From Methanobacterium veterum (GTDB lineage: Archaea; Methanobacteriota; Methanobacteria; Methanobacteriales; Methanobacteriaceae), in NCBI RefSeq assembly GCF_000745485.1, contig NZ_JQJK01000008.1, positions 310,001-374,000 of the forward strand: a stretch of DNA of 64,000 bases, in the 5' to 3' direction. The position numbers and the translations under genes were made by a program. How positions within the stretch are numbered: the stretch's first letter is position 1; each line of letters starts with the position of its first letter. This document shows, piece by piece, positions 1-8,000 of the stretch. The notes below the pieces were generated by a model. The model saw nothing but the letters and a program-made list of their open reading frames with translations, ran no database searches and was not told the origin of the DNA.

Positions 1-132
1 GGGGTTTGAAATTCCAGAGGCTGCAAGCCTGCAAGCTGAGAAATCATTATCTTTAAACAATTTCACTAAATCTTGCTCATGCTTTATTCCCATTCTTTTT
101 ATTTGTTTGGGCGTCATAAGCTCTGATTTCAT
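1..132 (-). CDS. Hjc-like archaeal Holliday junction resolvase/nuclease, N-terminus only
   Basis: The first 44 codons of a minus-strand gene that runs off the left edge of the window. The start ATG (132-130) overlaps the TGA stop of the upstream transglutaminase-like gene as ATGA, which indicates translational coupling. The visible protein has a helix with KHEQDLVKLF followed by CRLAASG. This resembles the start of Hjc-type resolvases (basic helix with an early Glu, then a strand containing a conserved SG), which are carried by archaea and their viruses. The catalytic D and ExK residues lie outside the window, so the family call is tentative; another PD-(D/E)XK nuclease is possible. Confidence 0.5.
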   Translation of the reverse strand, partial: MKSELMTPKQIKRMGIKHEQDLVKLFKDNDFSACRLAASGISNP

Positions 133-887
133 TGGTAAGCCCCTAATATTTTTGTTTTAATTCCTACTTTGTGATAAAAGGGTTTATATCCATAATGTTT
201 TGTTATTAATGAAGGGTCAAATCTTATCCAATGTTTTGAATCTATTTTTACTTCTAAAGCTCTGTGGTTACTTGCTTCGCTTGTATGTAATTGTATAACT
301 TTTAAATTGTATCCTTCATTGAGTAAAATCAATTTTGATAAATCTGTTAAACCCCAGCAGTCGCCTTTACCTGTACTAATTACGCCTTGGGCTGTTGTTG
401 CAGAACCTCTTTGATAATCAAAATTTTTTCTAATCCAGTTAGCTAATCTACATAAACCTTTAAATCCTTCTAAATTCTCTATTTCAGGGCCTATTGTGCT
501 TATTTCTTCATTATTACAATATACTTTACAATTATTGATTTCTGATTCTGTGTATCCTTCTATAACTGGGTGGTCTTGGTGCCATTGATAATTATATTCA
601 TCTATATTGTCCTTTACTTCCCGAATTGATACATTATACTCGCTTGCCATTGCCTCAATTTCTTCGTCTGGTAAAAGTAGTTCATCCCCGTATGGTGTGT
701 TATATATGTCTATTTCTGTTTTTGCGTAAGCTCTGACATCTTTTAATTCATCAAAACTGTTTTGTTTATCTGCTTCATTCATTACTTCTTGTTCTTTTAT
801 GCCAGCGTGGCTGCTATTTCCTAAAAAATAGCCTCCAGTTATACTACATAAAAATACTACAAAAAGAAGAATAGTGATTTTTTTCAT
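129..887 (-). CDS. Membrane-anchored or secreted transglutaminase-like cysteine protein
   Basis: 252 residues. An N-terminal hydrophobic segment (about 4-23) acts as signal or anchor, a linker follows, and the C-terminal half is a transglutaminase-like core. The triad can be read directly: Cys177 in GKGDCWGLTDL, His208 in SNHRALEV and Asp224 in RFDPS. Proteins with this fold include the pseudomurein endoisopeptidases PeiW and PeiP of methanogen viruses, but no pseudomurein-binding repeats are visible here, so the substrate is unknown. The start is supported by GGTGAT just upstream of the ATG. It lies between the acidic membrane protein (33 bases upstream) and the coupled Hjc-like gene, suggesting one operon. 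A role in wall or surface-protein processing is inferred. Confidence 0.75.
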   Translation of the reverse strand: MKKITILLFVVFLCSITGGYFLGNSSHAGIKEQEVMNEADKQNSFDELKDVRAYAKTEIDIYNTPYGDELLLPDEEIEAMASEYNVSIREVKDNIDEYNYQWHQDHPVIEGYTESEINNCKVYCNNEEISTIGPEIENLEGFKGLCRLANWIRKNFDYQRGSATTAQGVISTGKGDCWGLTDLSKLILLNEGYNLKVIQLHTSEASNHRALEVKIDSKHWIRFDPSLITKHYGYKPFYHKVGIKTKILGAYQ

Positions 888-919
888 TGTATCACCTTAA
901 AAAAGAAAAAAAAGATTTT

Positions 920-1492
920 TTAAAGTCCGCCAGTTGTGTCTTGGTCTTCTCCGCTGTCGCTTCCGTCGTCATCATAATCGTCAGCGTCTGGGTTATCTCC
1001 AGGGTCTTCAAGAGGATCCCAAGGTTCTTCTATTTGTTCATCTCCAGGGTCTACGGTTTCATCATCGTCATCGCTTTGATCATCATTCTGGTTGTTATCG
1101 TTCCCGTTATCATCGTCATCGTTTACATTATTGTTATTATTATTGTTTGCTGGTGGTTTGTGTGGTTTTACGGTTGGTTTAGTTGGGTGTGCTGGATGCT
1201 TTTTAATTACATTTAATGCCTGTGTTAATTCAGGTCCTTGATATTCACTACTAATGTCTTCAGTTCCTTGGTATCCTTTTTGGTCTTCTGTTAGCTCATC
1301 GGAACTTTTATTTAAATTATCCATCATTTCACTATCATTTAACTGATCTTGTGTTTGACTGGGTACAGATTGGGCTACTTGTGGGCCTTGAGGGGCTTGA
1401 TTAGTACTTAACATTACTCCTGCACCAACCCCTATTACTGCAATGATAGCGACCATTGCTATTAATAAAGGTTTAGCTATTGGTAATTTCAT
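920..1492 (-). CDS. Membrane-anchored acidic Asn/Asp-rich low-complexity protein
   Basis: 190 residues. A clear hydrophobic segment (about 8-30) is followed by a Gln/Ser/Pro-rich stretch, a basic proline patch (KPTVKPHKPP), a run of seven Asn and a long Asp/Glu/Asn tail with no predicted fold. The ATG follows AAGGTGAT at close spacing. A disordered, strongly acidic ectodomain on a single anchor is what is seen; a spacer or ion-binding role at the cell surface is inference. No family is recognised. Its codon repetition creates hydrophobic antisense frames on the plus strand that should not be called genes. It shares the operon with the transglutaminase-like gene downstream. Confidence 0.7.
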   Translation of the reverse strand: MKLPIAKPLLIAMVAIIAVIGVGAGVMLSTNQAPQGPQVAQSVPSQTQDQLNDSEMMDNLNKSSDELTEDQKGYQGTEDISSEYQGPELTQALNVIKKHPAHPTKPTVKPHKPPANNNNNNNVNDDDDNGNDNNQNDDQSDDDDETVDPGDEQIEEPWDPLEDPGDNPDADDYDDDGSDSGEDQDTTGGL

Positions 1493-1561
1493 TTATATCA
1501 CCTTAATGTTTATTTAAATTCCCAAAAAAAGAAAAAAAAGGGGAGAATTTAAAATTTTTAT

Positions 1562-2386
1562 TTAACTAAAGTATCTCTGGTTGTTTCCTTCGTTCAGTTC
1601 TGGCATTTTGTAGTAAGGGTCTACTATGACGTATCCTTTACTGAAAGCTCCGTTAATTACCACGTCTTTAGTTGATCCAGCGTTTACAGTTCCTCCGTTT
1701 AGGTGTATTGTTCTGTATGTACCGTCAGTTTTTCTTACAACAAATTTGACTAATAAGCTGTTTGCATTGGTTAAACCGATGTTTTCAATGGTTGCAGTGG
1801 TTTTGTCAGCCTGTTTGTTGATTGCTTTAACTCTGACATCTGGTAACATAATAGCGTTATAAGCTTGTACACCTGAAGCAGTTCCACCTATGTATAATCC
1901 ACCAAATAACATTGGTTTTGCAGTTGTAGCTGCGTCTGTTATTGGTGTTGCGTTAGTTCCGTCTTCTCTGTTGAGTATAACGACTTTGTTATCATTTGAA
2001 ACAATTACGTAAGCTCCTTTTACTAATATGTACTTAGGTGCCTGACCACTTCCTAAAGGATCAGTTGCTGTCCATTTAGTTGAGCCGTCAGCTTTGTTTA
2101 AAGCTAATACGTTGTTTCCTTCACCTAAAAAGACGTATTTACCAACTTTTAAACATGAACCATTGTCTGCTACTGCATGAGCTACAGTCCATATGCTTGA
2201 ACCTGTTGGAGAGACACAATCTAAATTATTTCCTTCTGCGGCGTACATGTTGACACCGTCTGAGGTTATGTATTTAGGCTGTCCAGTTCCGCTGTTCCAA
2301 GCTTGTGTAAAAGCTGCAGCACTACCCATTGATGCTATTAAACAGATAACCAGGGCTATAAACAAACCTTGTCTTTTAATTTGCAC
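1562..2386 (-). CDS. Secreted PQQ-propeller-like plus CARDB surface protein
   Basis: 274 residues from a GTG at 2386. The upstream in-frame TTG at 2401 lies on the ribosome binding site GGAGGTGAT, so GTG is preferred. A signal peptide (LFIALVICLIASMGSAAA) is followed by about four short PQQ/WD-like blades (YAAEGNNLDCVSPTGSSIW, FLGEGNNVLALNKADGSTKW and similar). The C-terminal CARDB-type Ig domain has the pattern ATIENIGLTNANSLLVKF ending in DPYYKMPELNEGNNQ. CARDB modules are common in archaeal adhesins. It is a shorter paralogue of the gene at 2644-4386, with which it shares an upstream element. A surface display or adhesion role is inferred; no catalytic residues are seen. Confidence 0.75.
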   Translation of the reverse strand: MQIKRQGLFIALVICLIASMGSAAAFTQAWNSGTGQPKYITSDGVNMYAAEGNNLDCVSPTGSSIWTVAHAVADNGSCLKVGKYVFLGEGNNVLALNKADGSTKWTATDPLGSGQAPKYILVKGAYVIVSNDNKVVILNREDGTNATPITDAATTAKPMLFGGLYIGGTASGVQAYNAIMLPDVRVKAINKQADKTTATIENIGLTNANSLLVKFVVRKTDGTYRTIHLNGGTVNAGSTKDVVINGAFSKGYVIVDPYYKMPELNEGNNQRYFS

Positions 2387-2441
2387 ACTTATCACCTCCA
2401 ACTGTTTTTTTAAAAGACGTTTTATTCTGTACTAAGATGAT

Positions 2442-2467
2442 AGGGTGTTACTTTGTCCTAACAAAAC
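2442..2467 (-). promoter_or_regulatory. Shared upstream/leader element, copy A
   Basis: GGGTGTTACTTTGTCCTAAC lies about 60-80 bases upstream of the GTG of the PQQ/CARDB gene. Nearly the same block (GGGTGTTGATTTGTCCTTAC) lies at 4433-4456 upstream of its paralogue. On the coding strand it reads as a T-rich block followed by AGGACAAA and then CACCC. It may be a conserved promoter-proximal site or 5' leader, or only inherited by duplication. Confidence 0.5.
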
Positions 2468-2519
2468 TCAAATTCAAGATTCGCAGGTCATACGGAGTAA
2501 AATAAATCTAAAATCAATT

Positions 2520-2643
2520 ACATTAAATCAATTAAAAATACTTGTTTTGTACCTGTTGATTAGTTTTAAAATAAAAATACCTGAATAAATTAAAAATACT
2601 TGTTAGCACCTGTTAAAAATTAAAAATTTTAAAAAAAAGAGTT
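2520..2643. repeat. AT-rich spacer with two direct-repeat half-site pairs
   Basis: The spacer between the two PQQ/CARDB paralogues carries ACTTGT (2540-2545) followed by ACCTGT (2551-2556), and again ACTTGT (2598-2603) followed by ACCTGT (2608-2613). The half-sites are direct repeats one helical turn apart (10-11 bases). Related pairs recur at 10990, 12119 and 12177. This could be a protein binding site or the remains of a dispersed repeat. The block ends in an A-rich stretch before the stop of the upstream gene. Confidence 0.45.
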
Positions 2644-4386
2644 TTAAGTTTTTGAAATCCAGGATCCCCAGTTTCCTAAAGTTGGCTCAGGATATATGTA
2701 ATTTCTTGCAAGGATATAATCTACGTATTGAGTTGCATAAGTTCCAGTTATTTCTATGTAATAAGGTCCTTCGGGGTCAAATCCTTCTATCTGTCCATTT
2801 ATTAGTTCTCCGTTCTCATAACCTTTTACTATATGATTATAATATCCTATTCCCCTTATACTGTCATTTCCGCCTAATGAGTTATAACCTATCATGTTGT
2901 AACCTGAACCATTAGCAACGTATAATACTGCATTTGAGCTTGGAACTGTTCCATAGATAGCTATTAATTTACTGCTTAAATCTTTATCTGGCCCGATTCC
3001 TATCTGTGAATAGATTCCGGACATGTGACTTTTTGCTTCAAAGTATATTGGTGCGTTAAATGTGTTTTTAGAACATATTCCTTTTGAACCTGTACCTGAT
3101 AATGTTAGAATACTATTGCTTATTGTTGGTGTTCCTGCTGTTATTTCCCATTTTGATGAGTTTAATTCTGTTCCTTCGAAGTGATCATATAATAAGTATG
3201 TGTTATCTGGATTTGACAAGCTTACTGCGTTTGCATTTCCTGAAAACATTGTTATATTTGTTCCTGAATCTCCTTTAATTAATGGTACTTTTACATCAAA
3301 ATATGCTTTATCACTATCTATTTTAGATTTTAGAGTATAATTTAATACTTGATTTCCTGATACAAACCTTACATCATCAAAATTAGTTTTCATTTTCCCT
3401 GCTTCAAAATTGACTAATACCTTTGTTATTGTATAATCAATTAAATCAGTTGTTCCTGAATACTGTATATTTACATTTGATTTATAATTAAATCCTTCAA
3501 TCCAAAATTCTTCCTCGGGTGTTGTTGTATTCTCTGACTGGTTATCTCCAGGGTTTGTGTTATTCTGCTGATTGTATGTAAAGTATTTCTGATTATTGTC
3601 TTCGTTTAATTCCTTAACTGTGTAATAAGGGTCTACATTTACATATCCCGCTGTTATATTTCCATAAAGTGGTGCGTCTCTTGATTGTCCTTCTTGAATA
3701 TCTCCTAAATTCCTATGAAGTGTTTTTAAAGATCCATCGGATTTTCTATAAAAGAATTTTACTACTACACTTTTTGCTGTGCTTAATCCTTTGTTCTCTA
3801 TTGTTGCTGTAACCTTTCCAGATTCTAATTTAGTATTTTTAATGTATAAATCAGGTAATAAAATACTTTTATATGCTTGTATTCCTTCGCTTGTGCCTGT
3901 TAAATAAAGTCCTTGTGTTGAATAAGGTTTACATACTGTATTAGCTTCTATTACTTGTGTTTTGTTTTCTCCTGTTTCTCTATCAATAACTATCGCTTTA
4001 TTATCGTTTGAAGCTATTATATATCCTTGTTTTGTGAAAATATATTTAATTACTTGATTTATTCCTAATGTTTCATAGTTTGTCCATCTTTGAGAACCAT
4101 CATTTAAGTTTAAAGCTTTTAAATCGTCATCTGTTCCTATTAATGCGTATTTATTAATTTTTATGGCTTGTCCGTTATCATTAATTGTATAAGTTTTTGA
4201 CCATTTTTGAGATCCGTCAGGATTTAAACATTTTAAGTTATCAGGTGTTGCAGCGTATATATTAATTCCATCACTGCTTAATGATTTTATTTCACTGTTT
4301 CCAGAGTGCCAAACTTCTTGTATTGCCCCAACCGTAATTATAGAACTTGCTATTATACACAAAAGTAGAATTATTTTAATCTTCAC
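2644..4386 (-). CDS. Secreted PQQ-propeller/CARDB/DUF2341 multidomain surface protein
   Basis: 580 residues from a GTG seven bases after GGAGGTGA. Order: signal peptide (1-21); PQQ/WD-like blades (about 22-185, repeated D-G-S-x-x-W); a CARDB domain (about 190-270, ATIENKGLSTAKSVVVKF, ending DPYYTVKELNEDNNQ); an Asn/Thr-rich linker; then a module starting GFNYKSNVNIQYSG with DDVRFVSG and FSGNANA that matches the DUF2341 pattern; and a C-terminal LamG-like beta sandwich (about 400-580). It is a longer paralogue of 1562-2386, with the DUF2341/sandwich half added. DUF2341 and concanavalin-like folds usually bind glycans, so surface adhesion is inferred. Confidence 0.75.
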   Translation of the reverse strand: MKIKIILLLCIIASSIITVGAIQEVWHSGNSEIKSLSSDGINIYAATPDNLKCLNPDGSQKWSKTYTINDNGQAIKINKYALIGTDDDLKALNLNDGSQRWTNYETLGINQVIKYIFTKQGYIIASNDNKAIVIDRETGENKTQVIEANTVCKPYSTQGLYLTGTSEGIQAYKSILLPDLYIKNTKLESGKVTATIENKGLSTAKSVVVKFFYRKSDGSLKTLHRNLGDIQEGQSRDAPLYGNITAGYVNVDPYYTVKELNEDNNQKYFTYNQQNNTNPGDNQSENTTTPEEEFWIEGFNYKSNVNIQYSGTTDLIDYTITKVLVNFEAGKMKTNFDDVRFVSGNQVLNYTLKSKIDSDKAYFDVKVPLIKGDSGTNITMFSGNANAVSLSNPDNTYLLYDHFEGTELNSSKWEITAGTPTISNSILTLSGTGSKGICSKNTFNAPIYFEAKSHMSGIYSQIGIGPDKDLSSKLIAIYGTVPSSNAVLYVANGSGYNMIGYNSLGGNDSIRGIGYYNHIVKGYENGELINGQIEGFDPEGPYYIEITGTYATQYVDYILARNYIYPEPTLGNWGSWISKT

Positions 4387-4432
4387 CGTTTCACCTCCTG
4401 TTTATTTTTGATTAAATATTCAGGGAGATCAT

Positions 4433-4456
4433 GGGTGTTGATTTGTCCTTACAAAA
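4433..4456 (-). promoter_or_regulatory. Shared upstream/leader element, copy B, with AT-rich TATA-like box
   Basis: Copy B of the element at 2442-2467, here just downstream (coding sense) of a TTTAAAT box at about 4459-4472. If that box is the TATA element, the conserved block sits at the transcription start and would be the 5' leader of the 580-residue surface protein. Confidence 0.45.
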
Positions 4457-4489
4457 AATTTAAATAAAAATAGAATTCATAATAAATGA

Positions 4490-4513
4490 TGGTGCAATGT
4501 TCATGTTGCACCA
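4490..4513 (-). terminator. Perfect 8-bp stem-loop between surface-protein genes
   Basis: TGGTGCAA (4490-4497) and TTGCACCA (4506-4513) form a perfect stem with an 8-base loop. It is downstream of the small membrane protein gene that ends at 4643 and upstream of the promoter of the next minus-strand gene, so termination or 3'-end processing fits. There is no long T run, so the call is moderate. Confidence 0.45.
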
Positions 4514-4642
4514 ATTATACCCAGTTAATTAAACTTTTCAATCTACAAGTGAATCTATATATTTTGAATTAATTTTACTATGTATACCATCTTTGATTAG
4601 CATAAGAGTATACAGCATCTACTCAAACCCTCTCATAAAATA

Positions 4643-4996
4643 TTATAATGATTCTTTTCTAGGAAATTTCTGATATAAAATACCAATAAAGATAAAAATT
4701 AAAAGCCCTGTGCAAAAATAAAATGATAGGTACGACTCGGTATCTGTTAAGTATATGGACTTAAATAGATAAATATAGATTAATATAAGTCCGTCGGCTA
4801 TTAACGCTGCTAATCCAATGATATTTTCTATTTTGCGGTTATTATAATTTTTGATTCTTAATACAAATATCAATAAAAGAGCAATTACTAAAGGAACAAT
4901 AAACAAAGTAAATGGTGACCATGAAGTTAAAATCCAATATGAAACCCCAACACATATCAATATTGAAGAAATTAACATTTTTCTCTTATCGTTCAT
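4643..4996 (-). CDS. Small four-helix membrane protein of unknown function
   Basis: 117 residues from the ATG at 4996. The upstream ATG at 5008 directly abuts GGGTGA, whereas the second ATG has normal spacing. Four hydrophobic helices are visible, grouped in two pairs, with a basic loop (RIKNYNNRK) between pairs and a basic C-terminus (PRKESL). No family is recognised. It lies between the giant beta-helix adhesin (upstream) and the PQQ/CARDB cluster on the same strand. It might help anchor or export its neighbours, but nothing in the sequence proves this. Confidence 0.55.
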   Translation of the reverse strand: MNDKRKMLISSILICVGVSYWILTSWSPFTLFIVPLVIALLLIFVLRIKNYNNRKIENIIGLAALIADGLILIYIYLFKSIYLTDTESYLSFYFCTGLLIFIFIGILYQKFPRKESL

Positions 4997-5064
4997 AATA
5001 TCATTCACCCTGTTTTTTATTTATTTTCAAATCCCTTAAAAAGAGAGAAAAGAAAAAAAATTGT

Positions 5065-8000
5065 TTAAGTATACCATGGCTCATTCCAAGCTTCTCCAAG
5101 TGATTGGCCTGCCCGGAAACTAGAATATGTAGTAACTCCAAATACAATCCAATCCGCCGTAGTGGATGGAGGGAAGACAATATTAGCTCCACCAACACCA
5201 AATACTACAGCTGCCGTAAATACAATACAACCAACACCATCAGCAGTCTTAAGGAATTTATCTGTGTTAAGGTGTTTGTTCCCATTAGCAAGATCATTAC
5301 ATAAGTTCCAAAAATTCTTGAAGTTCTCATAAGGTTGAATTGGAGAGTTTGTTTGGACTAAATATAATGGACTAGTTGCAATGAAGCCACCATCAGTATC
5401 TGTAAGTACAAGATGAATAGATTGATCACTGGTACCAAAATATACATTTTGATCAAGTATATCTGTAATATCAATAGCTGATTGCGTTCCCCTAACTTCT
5501 AGTGTTCCATTAGCTCCTATAATGTCCAATTCACTATCAGCCCAGATCTCATTAATACTAGGATCTTCTGTAGGAGAAGATGTGAGAAAAACTCTTCCTA
5601 ACCCATTCCATGCGAAAATCGTTGTTCCTAAATCCCATGGGTTTGATGTCTGCCATGTATACAATTTATTTCCTACTACTGAAATAGTTTTAATACAATT
5701 CCACTCTTCGTAAGCACCACCACAGAAATTGTTAACAGTATTGATATCTCTTACAATACCAGTTTCTGGGTCAATCACAATGAAATTATCATTATTATAT
5801 TTAGACTTCATTATAATGAAACCACCCTGAATAAAAGTTTCCACAGATGTGTTATTATTCATGTATGCATAGAGCAGACTCATCATTACAGAACTAAATG
5901 CCCCATTAGTAGAGTATGACTGAAAAGTAGGATCATCAGATTCATAATTCATTATCGCATACTCAATAAGTGAAATCGCAGAAGAAGCGTCGTAATTAAA
6001 TCCACTTATATTTTCTGGTGTGCCCACAACTGTCATTCCCATGCTATGATCGCATTCCAAAGTTAAATATAACTCATATGCGTCCAGACCCGCAGAAACT
6101 ATGATTGGACTGGTACGACTCCAACTAACATTCAATGGAGTTGTAATGTTATCTGCAATCTGGTCATGAAGATATTCCACTAGTAAAGCCGCTAAGAAAG
6201 TATTATAAGCAGCATTCATAGCACCAGTATGATAATTAGAATACTGATCTGACCAGTATTGTAAAACATCATTGGTCACGTCTGTTGTGGCTATTGCAAA
6301 ACTCTTCACACCCTCACATGGAGAACCACTGTATATAACTTGACTTGTTCTTTGAATGACGTTTCCAGGGAAATTTAGACTAATCGTGTTATTATTTTGT
6401 GGGTCAGTTACAGTTAAATTCATACCGGGTACTCCCGAATAAAACATGTTGAACGTCATGTTGTCCATAAAGTCTTGTCGATGATTCTGAACGAACGCTA
6501 ATTCTGAACTAGTTAAATTATATGTTGCTGTAACATAATTCCAGAACGCTGCTGAATTTGAGATAAATGGCACATATTGATTAGCAAACAAAATTGCATT
6601 AAATACAGATAATGAATAACTGTTCTGCCATGTCATGTAAGCTGCATTGTGGAAGTATCTATCTTGCACTACTGTTCCATCCACTATTACCTGTAATTCA
6701 TCAGTAAACATGCCCTTGTTAATCCATAGAACACTGAACCATGTTACAGACTCATTTAAAGGTATAGTATATGTAATGTTAAGTGATTGACCTGTTGAAT
6801 TGTCTATTGCAGTGCTTGTAATGTTCAAAACTGCTCTTCCTGCGGATATAACTCCAGTTGTGGAGGCAGTTTGATTATCAAGAGATGCTGTAGCTGTAAC
6901 TGTTGCGTTTTGTATGTTACCTAAATTTAAGATAGTTGATGCTTTACCTTTAACTGTATAACTGGAACCAATAATTGTTCCAAAGTTGGTTGTGAAGTTT
7001 ACAGGTATGCCATTAGGAATATGTCCTTGAGATGATGTATCTCCGCCCTGATTATTATGGGTTAAATCTGCTGTTACGCTTGTATTTCCACCAGAATTAG
7101 TAGGTGAAGCATTTACACTTAAAACAATCCATGGGTTATAAATTACTGTTCCGTTTTGATTAAATATATCACCAGAAATAGTTGATGGGTTTGCATTTGA
7201 ACCCCACCAATTATTGGTTGCATTTATAGTGCCAATATCGTTTCTAAGCCCGTATGTGTTCCCAGTTATCCGGTTGAATTGGATTATATCTGTGGAATTG
7301 TAAGTCCAGACACCATAATAATTACCAGTTAAGTTATTGCTTATAATAGAATCACTGGAATGTTCCGAATAGATTCCACTATTACAACCAGATATTATAT
7401 TACCATATATGGCGTTATTGCTGTAATTGCTGTGAATTCCATCAAAACCATTGCTGGTTATTGTATTATTAAATATAGTATTGTTAAATGAATTAGAAGC
7501 AATAATTGCAGAAGTTCCATTTCCAATAATATTATTTCCATAAATTAAACAATTATTAGCATATAACTTAATACTGCCATTTATTGTTAAACCTTGAATT
7601 ATTGAACCACCTGCACTAGAATTAATTGTGATTGATCCTCTAATCAATGGATTAGTACCCATATCAGAGACTATAGTCAAATTCTTATTTATAACAATGT
7701 TTTCAGTATAAGTTCCATTATAAATTCCAATTACATCACCCTGAGAAGCATTATTAATAGCTGCTTGTATACTACTATATTGTGTCTGGGTTGTTTCATC
7801 ATAAGCCCCTAAATAAACTGTTGTATTAACATTCAAATTGTCTAACTTTATTTTAACAACAGCTACGCCATTTGTACTAGAAGTAAGAGTGGATATAGCC
7901 TTCCCCTTTTTTGTATAAGTAGTTGTTTCAACGTTTCCTAAAGTAGTGGTGAAATTAATTGGAGTATCATCAGGAATATGTCCTTGTGAAGAAGTATCAT

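Noticed and set aside
887..1216. 109-residue hydrophobic plus-strand ORF
   Set aside because: It is antisense to the Asn/Asp-rich repeats of the acidic protein; GAT/AAT-rich codons read backwards give Ile/Val runs.
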